Made by a program: the position numbers and the translations under genes. 64,000 nucleotides of DNA from Kaistella sp. SH40-3 (GTDB lineage Bacteria; Bacteroidota; Bacteroidia; Flavobacteriales; Weeksellaceae): positions 1 through 64,000 of the forward strand of contig NZ_JAQYUS010000010.1 of the NCBI RefSeq assembly GCF_030686865.1, written 5' to 3'. This document shows positions 1 through 9,700 of this stretch, one piece after another; position 1 is the first letter of the stretch; each line of letters starts with the position of its first letter. The notes below the pieces were generated by a model. It was not told the DNA's origin. It saw nothing but the letters and a program-made list of their open reading frames with translations, and made no database searches.

Positions 1-322
1 TACCAACTCGTGGCTCCGAAGATCTCCCCAGGTAATGGCATCTTCTTTCACTCAATTCCTGCCGTATCTACATTTATGCACTTTTGTAATCTTAGGGCGT
101 TACAATGATGTGCTTGCTTACCCATGCATAAATGCCTCTTATACGGTTCCTGTTCGTCAGTACCGAGTTTTGTAGTCTCGCTTCCTTCAGATGTAACCTC
201 ACGGTTACCACCCTTGCGACTTACTAATGGTTCAAGGCGTTACCCTCGCCCATAAGGGACTTGCACCCTCTAGATTAATTTCCTACTTTCGTAAGAGAAA
301 GATGCCCATGCTGGGCACACAC
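1..322 (-). ncRNA. group II intron, 5' part of the ribozyme (partial)
   Basis: Read on the minus strand, the segment begins near 320-322 with GTGTGTGCCCAGCATGGGCA, matching the GUGYG start of group II introns followed by a small hairpin. It continues with GGGTGCAAGTCCC and with the GGTGGTAACC...GGTTACATCTGAAGGAAGC style of text that I recognise from domain I of bacterial group II introns. No protein is encoded. The reverse transcriptase/maturase and the 3' domains would lie beyond the left edge. The exact 5' boundary (320 or 322) is uncertain. Recognition is from memory of intron sequences, not from a folded model. Confidence 0.55.
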
Positions 323-428
323 AAAGTATTTCTTCAAGCGGGTATGAAGTTATCATCGAAGATTTTAGTGATTAATTAAGTTTTTAGCAAGTAGAAAGTT
401 TTCGTATTTTTATCCCGCCTGCAGAAAT

Positions 429-491
429 ACCCAACCGTTATCGGCAATCCCCCCTATACCACCGAATTGACTTCTCAAGCTAACGTTTGGT
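429..491. repeat. attC-like inverted repeat
   Basis: ACCCAAC (429-435) fits the integron R'' core RYYYAAC. GTTTGGT (485-491) fits GTTRRRY with one mismatch. CCAACCGTTA (431-440) and TAACGTTTGG (481-490) are inverted copies with 9 of 10 positions matching. The length of about 63 bases suits a short attC site. A similar structure lies after the hydrolase gene at 3800-3909. No integron integrase is in the window, so the identity is an inference. Confidence 0.3.
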
Positions 492-499
492 AGTTATGA

Positions 500-696
500 G
501 AAATATTTTCTAATTTTATTATGCTCTTTGCAAGGCCGATTTTAAAACTGTTGCGTAATAGCACGGGTGCAATCCTGGTTGAGATGTATGTGATGACTTC
601 AGTGGCGGTCTGATTGATCAGAACCCCGTTCAGAATATTTTTTTTAGCCTAAAGAACATCTCCTTAGAGTATTTTTAATCATTAATTTTTGAAAAT
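500..696 (+). ncRNA. IS110 left-end leader, candidate bridge RNA
   Basis: About 200 non-coding bases precede the IS110-type transposase. In the IS110 group this position encodes the bridge RNA that pairs with target and donor DNA. A hairpin is visible at 607-625 (TCTGA, loop TTGA, TCAGA, with an outer GG/CC pair), followed by a T-tract near 640-650. The left boundary of the element is not defined because this family lacks clear terminal repeats. The RNA role is inferred from position and structure only. Confidence 0.35.
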
Positions 697-2055
697 ATGA
701 ATGAGAACAAAATTTCAATGGAAATTGTCAATTCAAATGCAGCAGGAATTGATATTGGAAGTCGCTCACACTGGGTTGCGGTTGGCCAAAAAGAGGAAGA
801 TATTAAAGAGTTTGGTGTTTTCAATGAGGACTTGAAAAATTTGTCAAATTGGTTGAAAGATAAGAACATTCAAACAGTTGCAATGGAAAGCACAGGAACC
901 TATTGGCAAGCACTTTATGCTATCTTATTGGCTGATGGATTCCAGGTTATTTTATGTAATGGTAAATTTACTAAAAACATAAAAGGCAGAAAAACAGACG
1001 TTCAAGACTGTCAATGGATTCAAAAACTACACAGTATTGGATTGTTAACAGGTAGTTTTCTGCCCGATGAAACTACCGAAAAACTCCGTACCTATTGTCG
1101 TCATCGAGCAAACTTATTAGATTCTGCAGCCAGCACTTCTAAAAAAATGCAAAAATACTTACGCCTACTCAACCTCCGATTGGATGTGGTGGTAAATGAC
1201 ATTTGTGGTTTAACCGGACTTCTCATTATTCATGCAATTTGCAACGGAGAAACAGATGCCTTAAAATTAGCAGAATTAAGACACGGTAATTGTAGAAAAA
1301 CCGAAAAAGAAATTGCAAAAGCACTTCATACCAATGGAAGAGAAGATTATTTATTTGCCCTGAATCAAGAGCTTGAAATGTATGAAGTCTTGCAAAGTAA
1401 AATTGCACAATGCGATGTAGAAATTGAGAAAATATTAAATACAACAATTGATCAAGACAACAATAAAAAAGAACACCACATAGAACCTAAAAAGCACAAA
1501 AAAATCAATAAGAATACTCCTAAGAATATCGACTTAAATTTAATGGCCTATCAATATTTTGAAGGCGTAGATTTACTGGCAATAGAAGGAGTTTCCTATT
1601 CAACCGTACTTTCTATAATGAGTGAAGTTGGATTGGAAGGCATCAAGAAATTCCCGACGGCAAAACACTTTGCAAGTTGGCTAAGATTGACTCCAAACAA
1701 TAAAATAAGCGGAGGTAAAATACTGTCCAATAGAATCCCAAAAGGAAGTAACCGTTTAAAAATCGCCTTAAGAAATGCAGCAAATGCGATTGGTAATTTA
1801 AAGGATTCGACACCATTATCGGATTTTATCAAGCGAATCAATTTTAGAAAAGGCAGAGTGTCTGCAATCTCAGCAACTGCAAGGAAATTAGCAATCATCA
1901 TTTGGAATATGGTCGTTAAAAATCAATCCTACGTCAATCATGAAGGTTACTTATTTTTGGACGAAAAAAGAAAGCTAGGTTTAGTAAAAAGGATTCAAAA
2001 GCAAATCACTAAATTTGGTCTGACTAATGAAGATGTCAGTTTCGCAACTAGCTGA
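697..2055 (+). CDS. IS110-family transposase (DEDD recombinase)
   Basis: This 452-residue protein has the two domains of IS110 transposases. The N-terminal RuvC-like DEDD domain shows GIDIGSRSHW (first Asp), AMESTGTYW (Glu) and GRKTDVQDCQW (Asp pair). The C-terminal Tnp_IS110 domain begins around residue 285 with a helix-hairpin-helix-like stretch (LLAIEGVSYSTVLSIMSEVG) and holds NNKISGGK, where the catalytic serine of the family lies. The linker is long, lysine-rich and charged (about residues 245-275), typical of flavobacterial members. The gene is full length and looks intact. It sits between an attC-like repeat and a secreted hydrolase gene. Confidence 0.9.
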   Translation: MNENKISMEIVNSNAAGIDIGSRSHWVAVGQKEEDIKEFGVFNEDLKNLSNWLKDKNIQTVAMESTGTYWQALYAILLADGFQVILCNGKFTKNIKGRKTDVQDCQWIQKLHSIGLLTGSFLPDETTEKLRTYCRHRANLLDSAASTSKKMQKYLRLLNLRLDVVVNDICGLTGLLIIHAICNGETDALKLAELRHGNCRKTEKEIAKALHTNGREDYLFALNQELEMYEVLQSKIAQCDVEIEKILNTTIDQDNNKKEHHIEPKKHKKINKNTPKNIDLNLMAYQYFEGVDLLAIEGVSYSTVLSIMSEVGLEGIKKFPTAKHFASWLRLTPNNKISGGKILSNRIPKGSNRLKIALRNAANAIGNLKDSTPLSDFIKRINFRKGRVSAISATARKLAIIIWNMVVKNQSYVNHEGYLFLDEKRKLGLVKRIQKQITKFGLTNEDVSFATS

Positions 2056-2139
2056 TTGTAAGAAAGAAAGAAAAACGTTAGTCAGAATTTTAAGACAATT
2101 AATTTTTTTATTTAGTATTTTCAAAATTCCACTATTTTT

Positions 2140-3783
2140 ATGAAACTAAAAATGCAATTTATTTTCTTCTTATTATTATCTTTCTTTTTAGCTAAATCTC
2201 AAACCATTATTCAGGGGGTCATAAAAAACGAGGAAAATAAAACTTTATCGTATTGTGCTATTGGAATTAAAGATACAAATGTAGGTACAATTACAGATGA
2301 AAAAGGATTTTACAAAATAATTATTCCAAATGAATTTCAAAATAAAAATGTTATCATTAATGCAGAAGGTTATTTGGAGCAAAGTTTTAATTTGTTAGAG
2401 TTAAAAGCAAATCCGAACGTTATTCTAAAATTTAAAACTGAGAATATTAAAGAAGTTATTTTAACGGCAAAAAAATTAAAAGAAAAAACGATTGGTCAGA
2501 AATCCCGTCCCATTATAACTTTTTCAAAAATGTTTGATAAGAATGTACCAACCATTGAACAGGGAAATATTTTTGAAATTTATAAAAAAACAAAATTAAA
2601 TTATTTCAGTTTCCACATAATACCAAGTTCGAAGTATGAACAAATAACTTTAAAACTAAATATCTATAGCGTAAAAAACTCATTGCCAGATGAATCAATT
2701 TTGAATGAGAATATAATTTTTAAAACTTCATCAACAGGTTGGCAAATCATTGATTTATCAAAATATAAATTGATATTCAATAACTTAGATGAAATTGCAA
2801 TAACTTTACAATTGGTAGATTACACCCCTTTAAAAGACACCGATTTTGTATTTGGAATTTCTGCTAAAAAGTCTCTTTCAAAAAATTTGATGTTCAGATT
2901 TCAGAGCCAATCCCAATGGAAAAAAAGTGAAGGTACATTTCTTACAAATATAAATGTCGGTTATGACAAGAAAGGAAAAACAAATATTGATCATAAAATA
3001 ATGAATGATGAGCCAACAGAAAATCATATTGAAAAAGAACTAATTAGTTTTTATAAAGGCAGAGAAGAAGGCTTAAAAACAATTTATGGTAAAAACCCTA
3101 ATGGAAAATACATTGATCTTGAGGACGCTAAAATTTATTTTGAAGAATACGGGAGCGGTGAACCATTAATTTTGTTAGAAGGAAACAATGGATTAATATC
3201 AGATTTTTATAATCAAATTTCATTTTTTTCTAAACAATTCCGTGTTATTGCTATAGATACTAGAGGACAAGGTAAAAGTTTGGACTTTGCCAAAAACGAT
3301 TATGGCTATGAGAAATTGTCAGATGACTTGCAGCAAATTGTTAAGAGGTTAAAATTACAAAAAGTTAATATTATTGGTTGGAGCGACGGTGGAATTACAG
3401 GTTTAATATTCAATTCCAAAAATCCTAATCTCGTCAATAAATTAGTTACAATTGGCGCAAATACAAATCCTGAAGGCGTGAAAGATGCACTATTGCAATC
3501 AATCAAGCAAGGCTATGAGAATTCCAATGATGAAAGGGAAAAAAGAAGATTAAATTTAATGATCAACTATCCAAACATTACAATTGATGATTTAAGAAAA
3601 ATTAAAAATCCAGTATTAATTGTTGCAGGTGACGAAGATGATATAAAACAAGAACACACTGCGCAAATCGCAGAAAGGATTGATAATGCAAAATTAGAAA
3701 TAATTGAGAACAGCACACATAATATTCCTTTCGAGCAACCTAAAATTCTAAATAAAAAGATATTGGATTTCTTAAAAAAGTGA
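2140..3783 (+). CDS. secreted alpha/beta hydrolase with N-terminal carboxypeptidase-regulatory-like domain
   Basis: This 547-residue protein has a signal peptide (residues 1-20, ending AKSQ). Residues 22-90 form a CarboxypepD_reg-like beta-sandwich (IQGVIKNEENKTLSYCAIGI...GTITDEKGFY), common in Bacteroidota outer-membrane proteins. A poorly recognisable middle region follows. From about residue 310 there is an alpha/beta hydrolase fold with oxyanion text LLEGNNG, nucleophile motif GWSDGG (Ser near 414), acid VAGDEDD and histidine STHNIPFEQP. It is probably exported to the periplasm or surface; the substrate is unknown. It stands alone between two attC-like repeats (the left one beyond the IS110 element), so it could be a former integron cassette. 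That last point is conjecture. Confidence 0.75.
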   Translation: MKLKMQFIFFLLLSFFLAKSQTIIQGVIKNEENKTLSYCAIGIKDTNVGTITDEKGFYKIIIPNEFQNKNVIINAEGYLEQSFNLLELKANPNVILKFKTENIKEVILTAKKLKEKTIGQKSRPIITFSKMFDKNVPTIEQGNIFEIYKKTKLNYFSFHIIPSSKYEQITLKLNIYSVKNSLPDESILNENIIFKTSSTGWQIIDLSKYKLIFNNLDEIAITLQLVDYTPLKDTDFVFGISAKKSLSKNLMFRFQSQSQWKKSEGTFLTNINVGYDKKGKTNIDHKIMNDEPTENHIEKELISFYKGREEGLKTIYGKNPNGKYIDLEDAKIYFEEYGSGEPLILLEGNNGLISDFYNQISFFSKQFRVIAIDTRGQGKSLDFAKNDYGYEKLSDDLQQIVKRLKLQKVNIIGWSDGGITGLIFNSKNPNLVNKLVTIGANTNPEGVKDALLQSIKQGYENSNDEREKRRLNLMINYPNITIDDLRKIKNPVLIVAGDEDDIKQEHTAQIAERIDNAKLEIIENSTHNIPFEQPKILNKKILDFLKK

Positions 3784-3799
3784 AAAACATCAGATAACA

Positions 3800-3909
3800 G
3801 CGGTTTTGCAATAGTGCAGAATTTTCGCTCATTTAAAGATTTTAGATATTCCGAAGTTTAGTTTATAATAGATAGATTTGGAATATTAAGCCGCACCATC
3901 GCAAAGCGG
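3800..3909. repeat. nested inverted repeat, attC-like
   Basis: GCGGTTTTGCAATAGTGC (3800-3817) pairs imperfectly with GCACCATCGCAAAGCGG (3893-3909). Inside, ATATTCC (3846-3852) pairs perfectly with GGAATAT (3880-3886). The strand could fold into one long imperfect hairpin of about 110 bases, as longer attC sites do. It follows the hydrolase stop codon directly. A cassette recombination site, a REP-like element or a terminator-like structure remain possible. Confidence 0.3.
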
Positions 3910-3956
3910 CAAAACATCCAATTTTTTGACTTTCCAATTTATTTTTAAAGAAAATA

Positions 3957-3988
3957 TTTTCGTCGGTGATTTACCACTTTTCGTCGGT
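3957..3988 (+). promoter_or_regulatory. tandem 11-bp direct repeats, likely LytTR-regulator binding site
   Basis: TTTTCGTCGGT occurs twice, at 3957-3967 and 3978-3988, exactly identical and 21 bp apart, so on the same face of the helix. LytTR-domain regulators bind pairs of direct repeats about two helical turns apart, upstream of the promoter. The repeats lie 28 bp before a -7-like box at 4017 and upstream of an operon that ends in a LytTR response regulator. Autoregulation is therefore likely. Confidence 0.6.
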
Positions 3989-4016
3989 AAACTTTTTAGA
4001 AGAAGTGATGACAGAG

Positions 4017-4024
4017 TATTTTTG
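4017..4024 (+). promoter_or_regulatory. -7 promoter element for the CPBP/kinase/regulator operon
   Basis: TATTTTTG matches the Bacteroidota -7 consensus TAnnTTTG and lies 17 bases before the ATG at 4041. No obvious -33 TTG is seen at the ideal distance, which suits a promoter that needs an activator at the tandem repeats upstream. Confidence 0.45.
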
Positions 4025-4040
4025 ATAAAAATTAAAAGAT

Positions 4041-4778
4041 ATGTCATTATTAACACCCCTCATCTGGATCTTAGCGATCACACCTTTGGTCATTATTGCT
4101 TTGATTAACGCTAAAAAAGGAAATTTAAAATTTTTATTTTTTTTTATTCTCTATTTTCTTGCTGATAGTTATTTGCAATTTTTAAGTCATCACTTCTTCA
4201 GTTTGGAATTTATAGGATTAAAATTCGCCTGGCTCAGTAAATTTTTGAGTCTTCTGTTATCGCTGATTATCATTTTCACTATCAATAAAACAGATCGGGA
4301 AGAGATCGGTTTTACTACCAACACTAATAATAAGAAACATCTAAAATTAGGAGTTTTAATATTCCTAGGATTCTTGGTTTTCGATATTATATTTAAATTA
4401 ATTCTTTTTCCGAAAGGAGGATTTTTCGACATCGAAACCTTTGCATTCCAAGCAACTCTTCCCGGTTTAACAGAGGAGATTGCTTACAGAGGAATTCAAC
4501 TTTGGATGTTAGACAAGGTTTCTCCACCAAAATGGAATGTTAAAGGAATAAAATTTGGCTGGGGTTTCATTATTGTGACCATTCTTTTTGGTGTGGCACA
4601 TGGCATGGCGTTGACAGCAGATTACGAATTCAAATTTGATATTATTACTATCATTTATCTAACCTTAATTTCATCTCTAAGTTTAGGACTGTTGAGGAAA
4701 TTTTCGGGAAATCTTATCTATCCCGTGCTTGGTCATAATGTTATTAATATCCTTAACGCCATTATCAGAATACTATAG
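4041..4778 (+). CDS. CPBP-family intramembrane glutamic endopeptidase (CAAX/Abi type)
   Basis: This 245-residue polytopic membrane protein has about seven hydrophobic segments. The family motifs are present: TEEIAYRG (EExxxR) near residue 147, FGVAHG (FxxxH) near 185, and a C-terminal LGHNVINI. Such proteases cleave membrane peptides or give self-immunity to bacteriocins. The gene is first in a probable operon with a LytS-type kinase and a LytTR regulator, an arrangement reminiscent of peptide-sensing modules in Firmicutes. A hairpin terminator separates it from the kinase gene, so part of the transcripts may end there. Confidence 0.85.
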   Translation: MSLLTPLIWILAITPLVIIALINAKKGNLKFLFFFILYFLADSYLQFLSHHFFSLEFIGLKFAWLSKFLSLLLSLIIIFTINKTDREEIGFTTNTNNKKHLKLGVLIFLGFLVFDIIFKLILFPKGGFFDIETFAFQATLPGLTEEIAYRGIQLWMLDKVSPPKWNVKGIKFGWGFIIVTILFGVAHGMALTADYEFKFDIITIIYLTLISSLSLGLLRKFSGNLIYPVLGHNVINILNAIIRIL

Positions 4779-4788
4779 AATCACTTTT

Positions 4789-4826
4789 AAAAAGCAACTT
4801 TAAAAACTATCTTTGAGGTTGCTTTT
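4789..4826 (+). terminator. hairpin terminator between CPBP protease and kinase genes
   Basis: AAAAAGCAAC (4789-4798) pairs with GTTGCTTTT (4818-4826), giving a stem bounded by an A-tract and a T-tract. It lies between two genes of the same direction, so it may act as an attenuator rather than a full stop. Confidence 0.55.
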
Positions 4827-4844
4827 CATATTAATGCTCATTAA

Positions 4845-6017
4845 ATGCAAAATACAAATATCCCTTCAAGTTACTTCATCAATAAAATTATTAGATTTGA
4901 TTTTGATCATTTTTTTACTCAACAAAATCGAATTTTCCTACACTTCTTGATGTGGATAAGCTTTTCAATTCTTTTATTTTTGAGTTACAAACTTGCTTAT
5001 CACTTGTCGAATTTCAATTCATTTATCTTGACATTAAGAATGGCGTTAGTTAATGCGTCGGTCTTTTATCTTTTCTTCTACTTCCTTTTACCGAAAATTA
5101 TTTCGGGTAAAAGGCTGCAAAGCATTGGCTTGTTTATTTTTAGTCTGCCATTTTGTATATTTATGTGGACACTTCTAACGTACGCCTTTTCTTTGCTTTA
5201 TCATCAATTGGGATTTGAAATTCAAAACGGTGAATTGAAAGGGGCAATTTCGAATGCTGCTGCACAAACGATTTTTCAGACTATTTCTCTAAAAAGAATG
5301 TTATCTCAAACGATCATCATCATTTCACTTTTGTCTCCCTTTTTCTTTATTAAAATCCTCTACGAAATATCTAAACTTTATAGGAAAAATTTAAAGATCC
5401 AAAGTGAAAAATCAGCATTAGAAATTGAAAATATTAATATTGAGAGAGACTTTTTAAAGTCACAACTTAATCCACATTTTCTTTTTAATACCTTAAATAA
5501 TCTTTATAGTTTGGCCCTTAAAAAAGATCATATGCTTCCAGAAGTAATCCTAAATCTTTCAGAAATAATGAGTTATACCTTGTATGAAAGTAACAGTGAC
5601 AAGGTGTCAGTAGAAAAGGAATTCGCGTTTTTAAAAAACTATTTCGAACTTGAAAAAATGAGATATCCAAAAGGAAGTGAAATTCAGTACGAAATTGAAG
5701 GTGAAGCTCATTTTAAATCACTGAAGATTGCTCCCTTACTGACATTTATATTTATTGAAAATGCTTTTAAATATGGATTAAAAAGCAACCATAAACCGTA
5801 TCTTAAAATGCATATTAATATTCATAACCGTATATTTGAGTTTAGCTTAATAAATGATTTTGAGCAAGTTCTTAAAACTGATAAAGTAGGCGGTATTGGA
5901 ATAGAAAATATAAGGAAACGTCTTCAACTTTTGTATCCTGGTCAATATGAATTGCAAATAAAGAATGATGATTATAAATTTGAAGTTATTTTAAAAATAA
6001 ATCTAGAAAACCAATGA
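4845..6017 (+). CDS. sensor histidine kinase, LytS/YehU type
   Basis: This 390-residue protein has four hydrophobic segments in the first 185 residues, with no obvious extracytoplasmic sensor domain. A short coiled-coil linker follows, then a His_kinase domain with the phospho-acceptor box QLNPHFLFNTLNNLYSLA near residue 210. The ATPase domain shows FIENAFKYGLK (N box) and GGIGIENIRKRLQLLYP (G box). Its stop overlaps the start of the response regulator by 4 bases (ATGA), so the pair is translationally coupled. The signal is unknown. The neighbouring protease makes a membrane peptide signal plausible. Confidence 0.9.
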   Translation: MQNTNIPSSYFINKIIRFDFDHFFTQQNRIFLHFLMWISFSILLFLSYKLAYHLSNFNSFILTLRMALVNASVFYLFFYFLLPKIISGKRLQSIGLFIFSLPFCIFMWTLLTYAFSLLYHQLGFEIQNGELKGAISNAAAQTIFQTISLKRMLSQTIIIISLLSPFFFIKILYEISKLYRKNLKIQSEKSALEIENINIERDFLKSQLNPHFLFNTLNNLYSLALKKDHMLPEVILNLSEIMSYTLYESNSDKVSVEKEFAFLKNYFELEKMRYPKGSEIQYEIEGEAHFKSLKIAPLLTFIFIENAFKYGLKSNHKPYLKMHINIHNRIFEFSLINDFEQVLKTDKVGGIGIENIRKRLQLLYPGQYELQIKNDDYKFEVILKINLENQ

Positions 6018-6727
6018 AGCCGCTAAGTTGTATTATTATTGACGACGAACCACTGGCAAGAGAAGTTATTGAAACTTTTGTGAGAGACATTCCTTTTCTG
6101 CGACTTATTAATTCTTTCGGTGATTCTCTGGAAGCGCTATTATATATACAAGATAACGAAATAGATATTGTTTTAAGTGATATTCAAATGCCAAAGATTA
6201 ATGGGATAGAATTAGTAGAATCTCTTTCAAATCCTCCAGTGATCATTTTTATTACCGCTCATCGCGACTTTGCAATTGATGGTTTTGAAAATGGTGTTAC
6301 CGATTATTTGGTTAAACCTGTTCGTTTCGAAAGATTTTTAAAATCAGTAAATAAAGCAAAAAATTATATTGAATTAAAACGAGTTTCATCTAAGACTCAA
6401 ATTAATTCTGACCGTTTATTTATAAAATCAGATGGAAAACTGATAAAGATCTTAAAAGACGAGATTGAGTTTGTAGAAGCTCAAGGTGATTATATAAATG
6501 TTGTGATTTCTGATGAAGTTTATATGACTCAAATGACTTTAAAATCAATGGAAGCAATTTTAAATCGTCCAAAATTTTTAAAAGTTCAACGATCATTTAT
6601 TATTAATTTAGAAACAGTTAGAAGTGTAAAGGGTAATGTTGTGGAATTAAATTCTGGTAAAAAAATAACGATCTCTCCTGATAAAAAGGGAGAATTGTTT
6701 TCACTGTTAGGATATAGGGAAAAGTGA
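6014..6727 (+). CDS. LytTR-family response regulator
   Basis: This 237-residue protein has an N-terminal receiver domain with the acidic pair IDDEP, phospho-acceptor in SDIQMP (Asp near residue 56), the switch residue in FITAH and Lys in YLVKPVRFERF. The C-terminal LytTR DNA-binding domain covers about residues 138-235 (EFVEAQGDYINVV, KVQRSFIINLETVRSV). It should be phosphorylated by the preceding kinase. The tandem 11-bp repeats at 3957-3988 are the obvious candidate target, so it probably controls its own operon. Confidence 0.9.
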   Translation: MKPLSCIIIDDEPLAREVIETFVRDIPFLRLINSFGDSLEALLYIQDNEIDIVLSDIQMPKINGIELVESLSNPPVIIFITAHRDFAIDGFENGVTDYLVKPVRFERFLKSVNKAKNYIELKRVSSKTQINSDRLFIKSDGKLIKILKDEIEFVEAQGDYINVVISDEVYMTQMTLKSMEAILNRPKFLKVQRSFIINLETVRSVKGNVVELNSGKKITISPDKKGELFSLLGYREK

Positions 6728-6769
6728 ATTATATATGATCATAACGGAAAAATGAATTATACCAACCTA

Positions 6770-9700
6770 TTACCTTCTAACAAAAAACCTATTTTTCTCA
6801 TTATTGGAAATGCCTAATTTTATGTCAGTTAATACCTTCTCATGTTTAGGGTTACCTATTATATTATCAATAAATTTGATTTTAAACAAATTTTCATTTT
6901 CAAGGTTTCTATCTTTCACATAATCTATATCCTCATTCAGTTTCCGTCGCACTTTTTTTTCTTTTTCATATTTTTCAATTAAATCAATTTCTATTAAGGG
7001 CAATGCTTCTAATTTCGCCTCAATTGTAGAAATATTCTCTGCAGTTACTTTATGTTGCTTTTCTATCTCCGTTACATTCACTCCTTTCTCAGATAATTTT
7101 AAAATCGTCTTATGAACTTCTGCGTTGGCTAAATTTATACTTTTTTGGTAAGACACCAGTTGTGTTTCCCAATAAGTTGCATTTACGTCATCGCTATTTT
7201 TTGAATATTCTAAAATCCTCTGATAAGCATTTTGCGCTTTATGAACTTCAGACTGTACTTTTGTATATTCCTCATATTTACGCAAAACGAAAGCACTGTC
7301 AGCAAGAAATTTATTTTTCTCACTCTCTAATTTTTTTTTCAGCAACTCAATTTCAATTTTTGCTCTTGTTTCAGGATTGGTGATGATGGAAGTTTTCAAT
7401 TCTTGAGTGCTTATATCCGAGATGTCTAAAACATCTGCACCTCTTTTCATTGCTTCCAAATATCTCGCTTGTTTAGCCTGCAATTTTTGCAACATGAAAA
7501 CATCAATACTATCATTGGTCAGCATAAAATTGATGCGCACGTTTTCATTTTTGTTTCCCTGTCGCCATGCTCTCCCTTCAACTTGGCGCAAAGAAGTAAA
7601 ATTGTAGGGCAATGTTAACAAATACACATCGGTCGTGTTTTCCTGCAAATTCATCCCTTCCTGAATGGCTTCACTACCAATTACTATTTTTATTTTACCA
7701 GAATTGAAATCATCCTGAATCGCAACACGGTGTTTTTTGGGAGTATTTCCTGTAATGATTCCTACTTCGTCAGGGTTATAATTCAATTCTTTTATTAAAT
7801 ATTCTTTCAACTTTGGAAATTGTGCAACGGCTAATTCAGAATAAATAATCTGTCCAGAATCTGGAAGGTCATTTTTATTTTGCCGAATTAGGTTCATTGT
7901 TTCTTTTAATTTCGGAGAGTTTTCAATAAATTCAGACAAAGGTGGTTCTTCTCCGTCATAATAAATTGATAGGTAAGGAGAAAATGCGATCAATCTGGCG
8001 TTGAGAATATGCGTTAATATCGCTCCCTTTTCTGTGTTATTAAAATTTTGAGTCAATAATTCATATTGCTCTTTCGTTAAGTCATTTTGCTCAATTTTAT
8101 ATTCTTTATTAATTTTGGTCGGACGAATTAATTCCAGATTATCCTCCCCTCCTTTTATATCAATGAATTCCGAAAGCAATTGCTGAAATAACTGATTGTT
8201 TTTAAATCGTCGCACATTTGGTTTGAATTTCACATCGCCTTTAGCATCAATCTCCATATCATTATCCGCTTCCATAAAAGTTTCGAAGAATGTATTCACG
8301 TTAAAATATCCCGAATCTTCCAATCTTTTGTTGGCTATTAATGATAATATGGAATAATACTCCAACGGTTTGTTAGTGAAAGGTGTGGCTGAAAGAAGCG
8401 TTACATTTCTACCGTTTTGTCTATCCTGAATATATTGTGCTGCCATCCAAGTATTGATTCCTAATTTAGAAGTCTGTTGATTTTGATTTCTGAAATCTGA
8501 TGAAAACCTACGGTCTTCAATTTTTACTTTTCCTACAATATGATTGGCATTGTGAACTTCGTCGTACGTTAAATGGTCAAAACCAAAATCTTCCCAATCG
8601 TAAATTTTGCCGCGTTTCATTTTGCCTTCAACTTCTTTTTCTTTCTGGAGTTCAATCTGTAAATCCCTTTCTGTGTTGGTAATACTTTTCAGTTCATTAG
8701 CAGAAATGTAATTGAATTTTGAAGACAACTCTTCAGTAATTTCATTGGAGAAACCGATATTATTAAACCCTTCATAAGTAACAATTGTGATCTCACCGTT
8801 TTTATTATCAAACTTTGATAGGTCATAATCTCTTCCAAGATTACCTAAAACATTAACTCTAGCATTGGGAATGGTTTCAAATATTGTTTCTACCCATTGT
8901 TTCAAAATACTGTCATTAGGAACTACGATCAATGGTTTTATTGAATTTCCTCTGTGCATTGCTTCATGTAAGGATAGAATTCCGGATAATGTTTTTCCGA
9001 AACCCACTTCATGCGCCAAAAGCCCTACTCCTTTTGTCGTCTGCCGAGCAATGCCAGACTTCTGAACTTCTGTTAATCGAAGTTCTGTTCCTTTAAAGTT
9101 TTGATAGATTTTTGAGAAAAGTGGAAATTTTAAATAATCCGGAACGTAAATATGATTATAGTTTCGATTAAATTCCTTTACGAATCGATCTCTTAGATCA
9201 TCAGACAATTCCTCTCTGATAAACTTGGAGAACAAATCATTTGCTGCCATTTTTCTCCTTTCACGAATTAGAGCGTTTCTTTCTTTGTCACTTCCAGTTA
9301 CGGTTTCGTTATCTACAAAACTTCGAACTTCCCACGAAGATGAACCTCCAAAAGCCTCGCTCGGTAAATTACTGACAAAATCTTTGAATTTTTCTGCAAG
9401 ATTATATTCAACAATTACCGTTTCGGTCCCTCTTTTTTCGTAATTATACTGTTCTTTTTCTATAGTACCTAATCTAAATTTATGCACGAATTCGTGGTTG
9501 GGATTGATAGAAATTTCATCTAATGTTTTTAGTTTGGGCAGTACATTTAATAAAAGAGTCTTCTGCTTTTCATAATATTTCTTTTCCAATCCCAAAATTC
9601 CCCAATCTTCTTTAAAATCCTTTTCCAGTTGATCTAATTTCTCATAAATATTTCCTTCTGCATAATAAAAATCGTGAACATATTTTCCGTTTTGATAGTT

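Noticed and set aside
3926..4108. Open reading frame of 60 codons over the promoter of the CPBP gene
   Set aside because: It covers the tandem repeats and -7 box and overlaps the CPBP start in another frame; the regulatory explanation is better.
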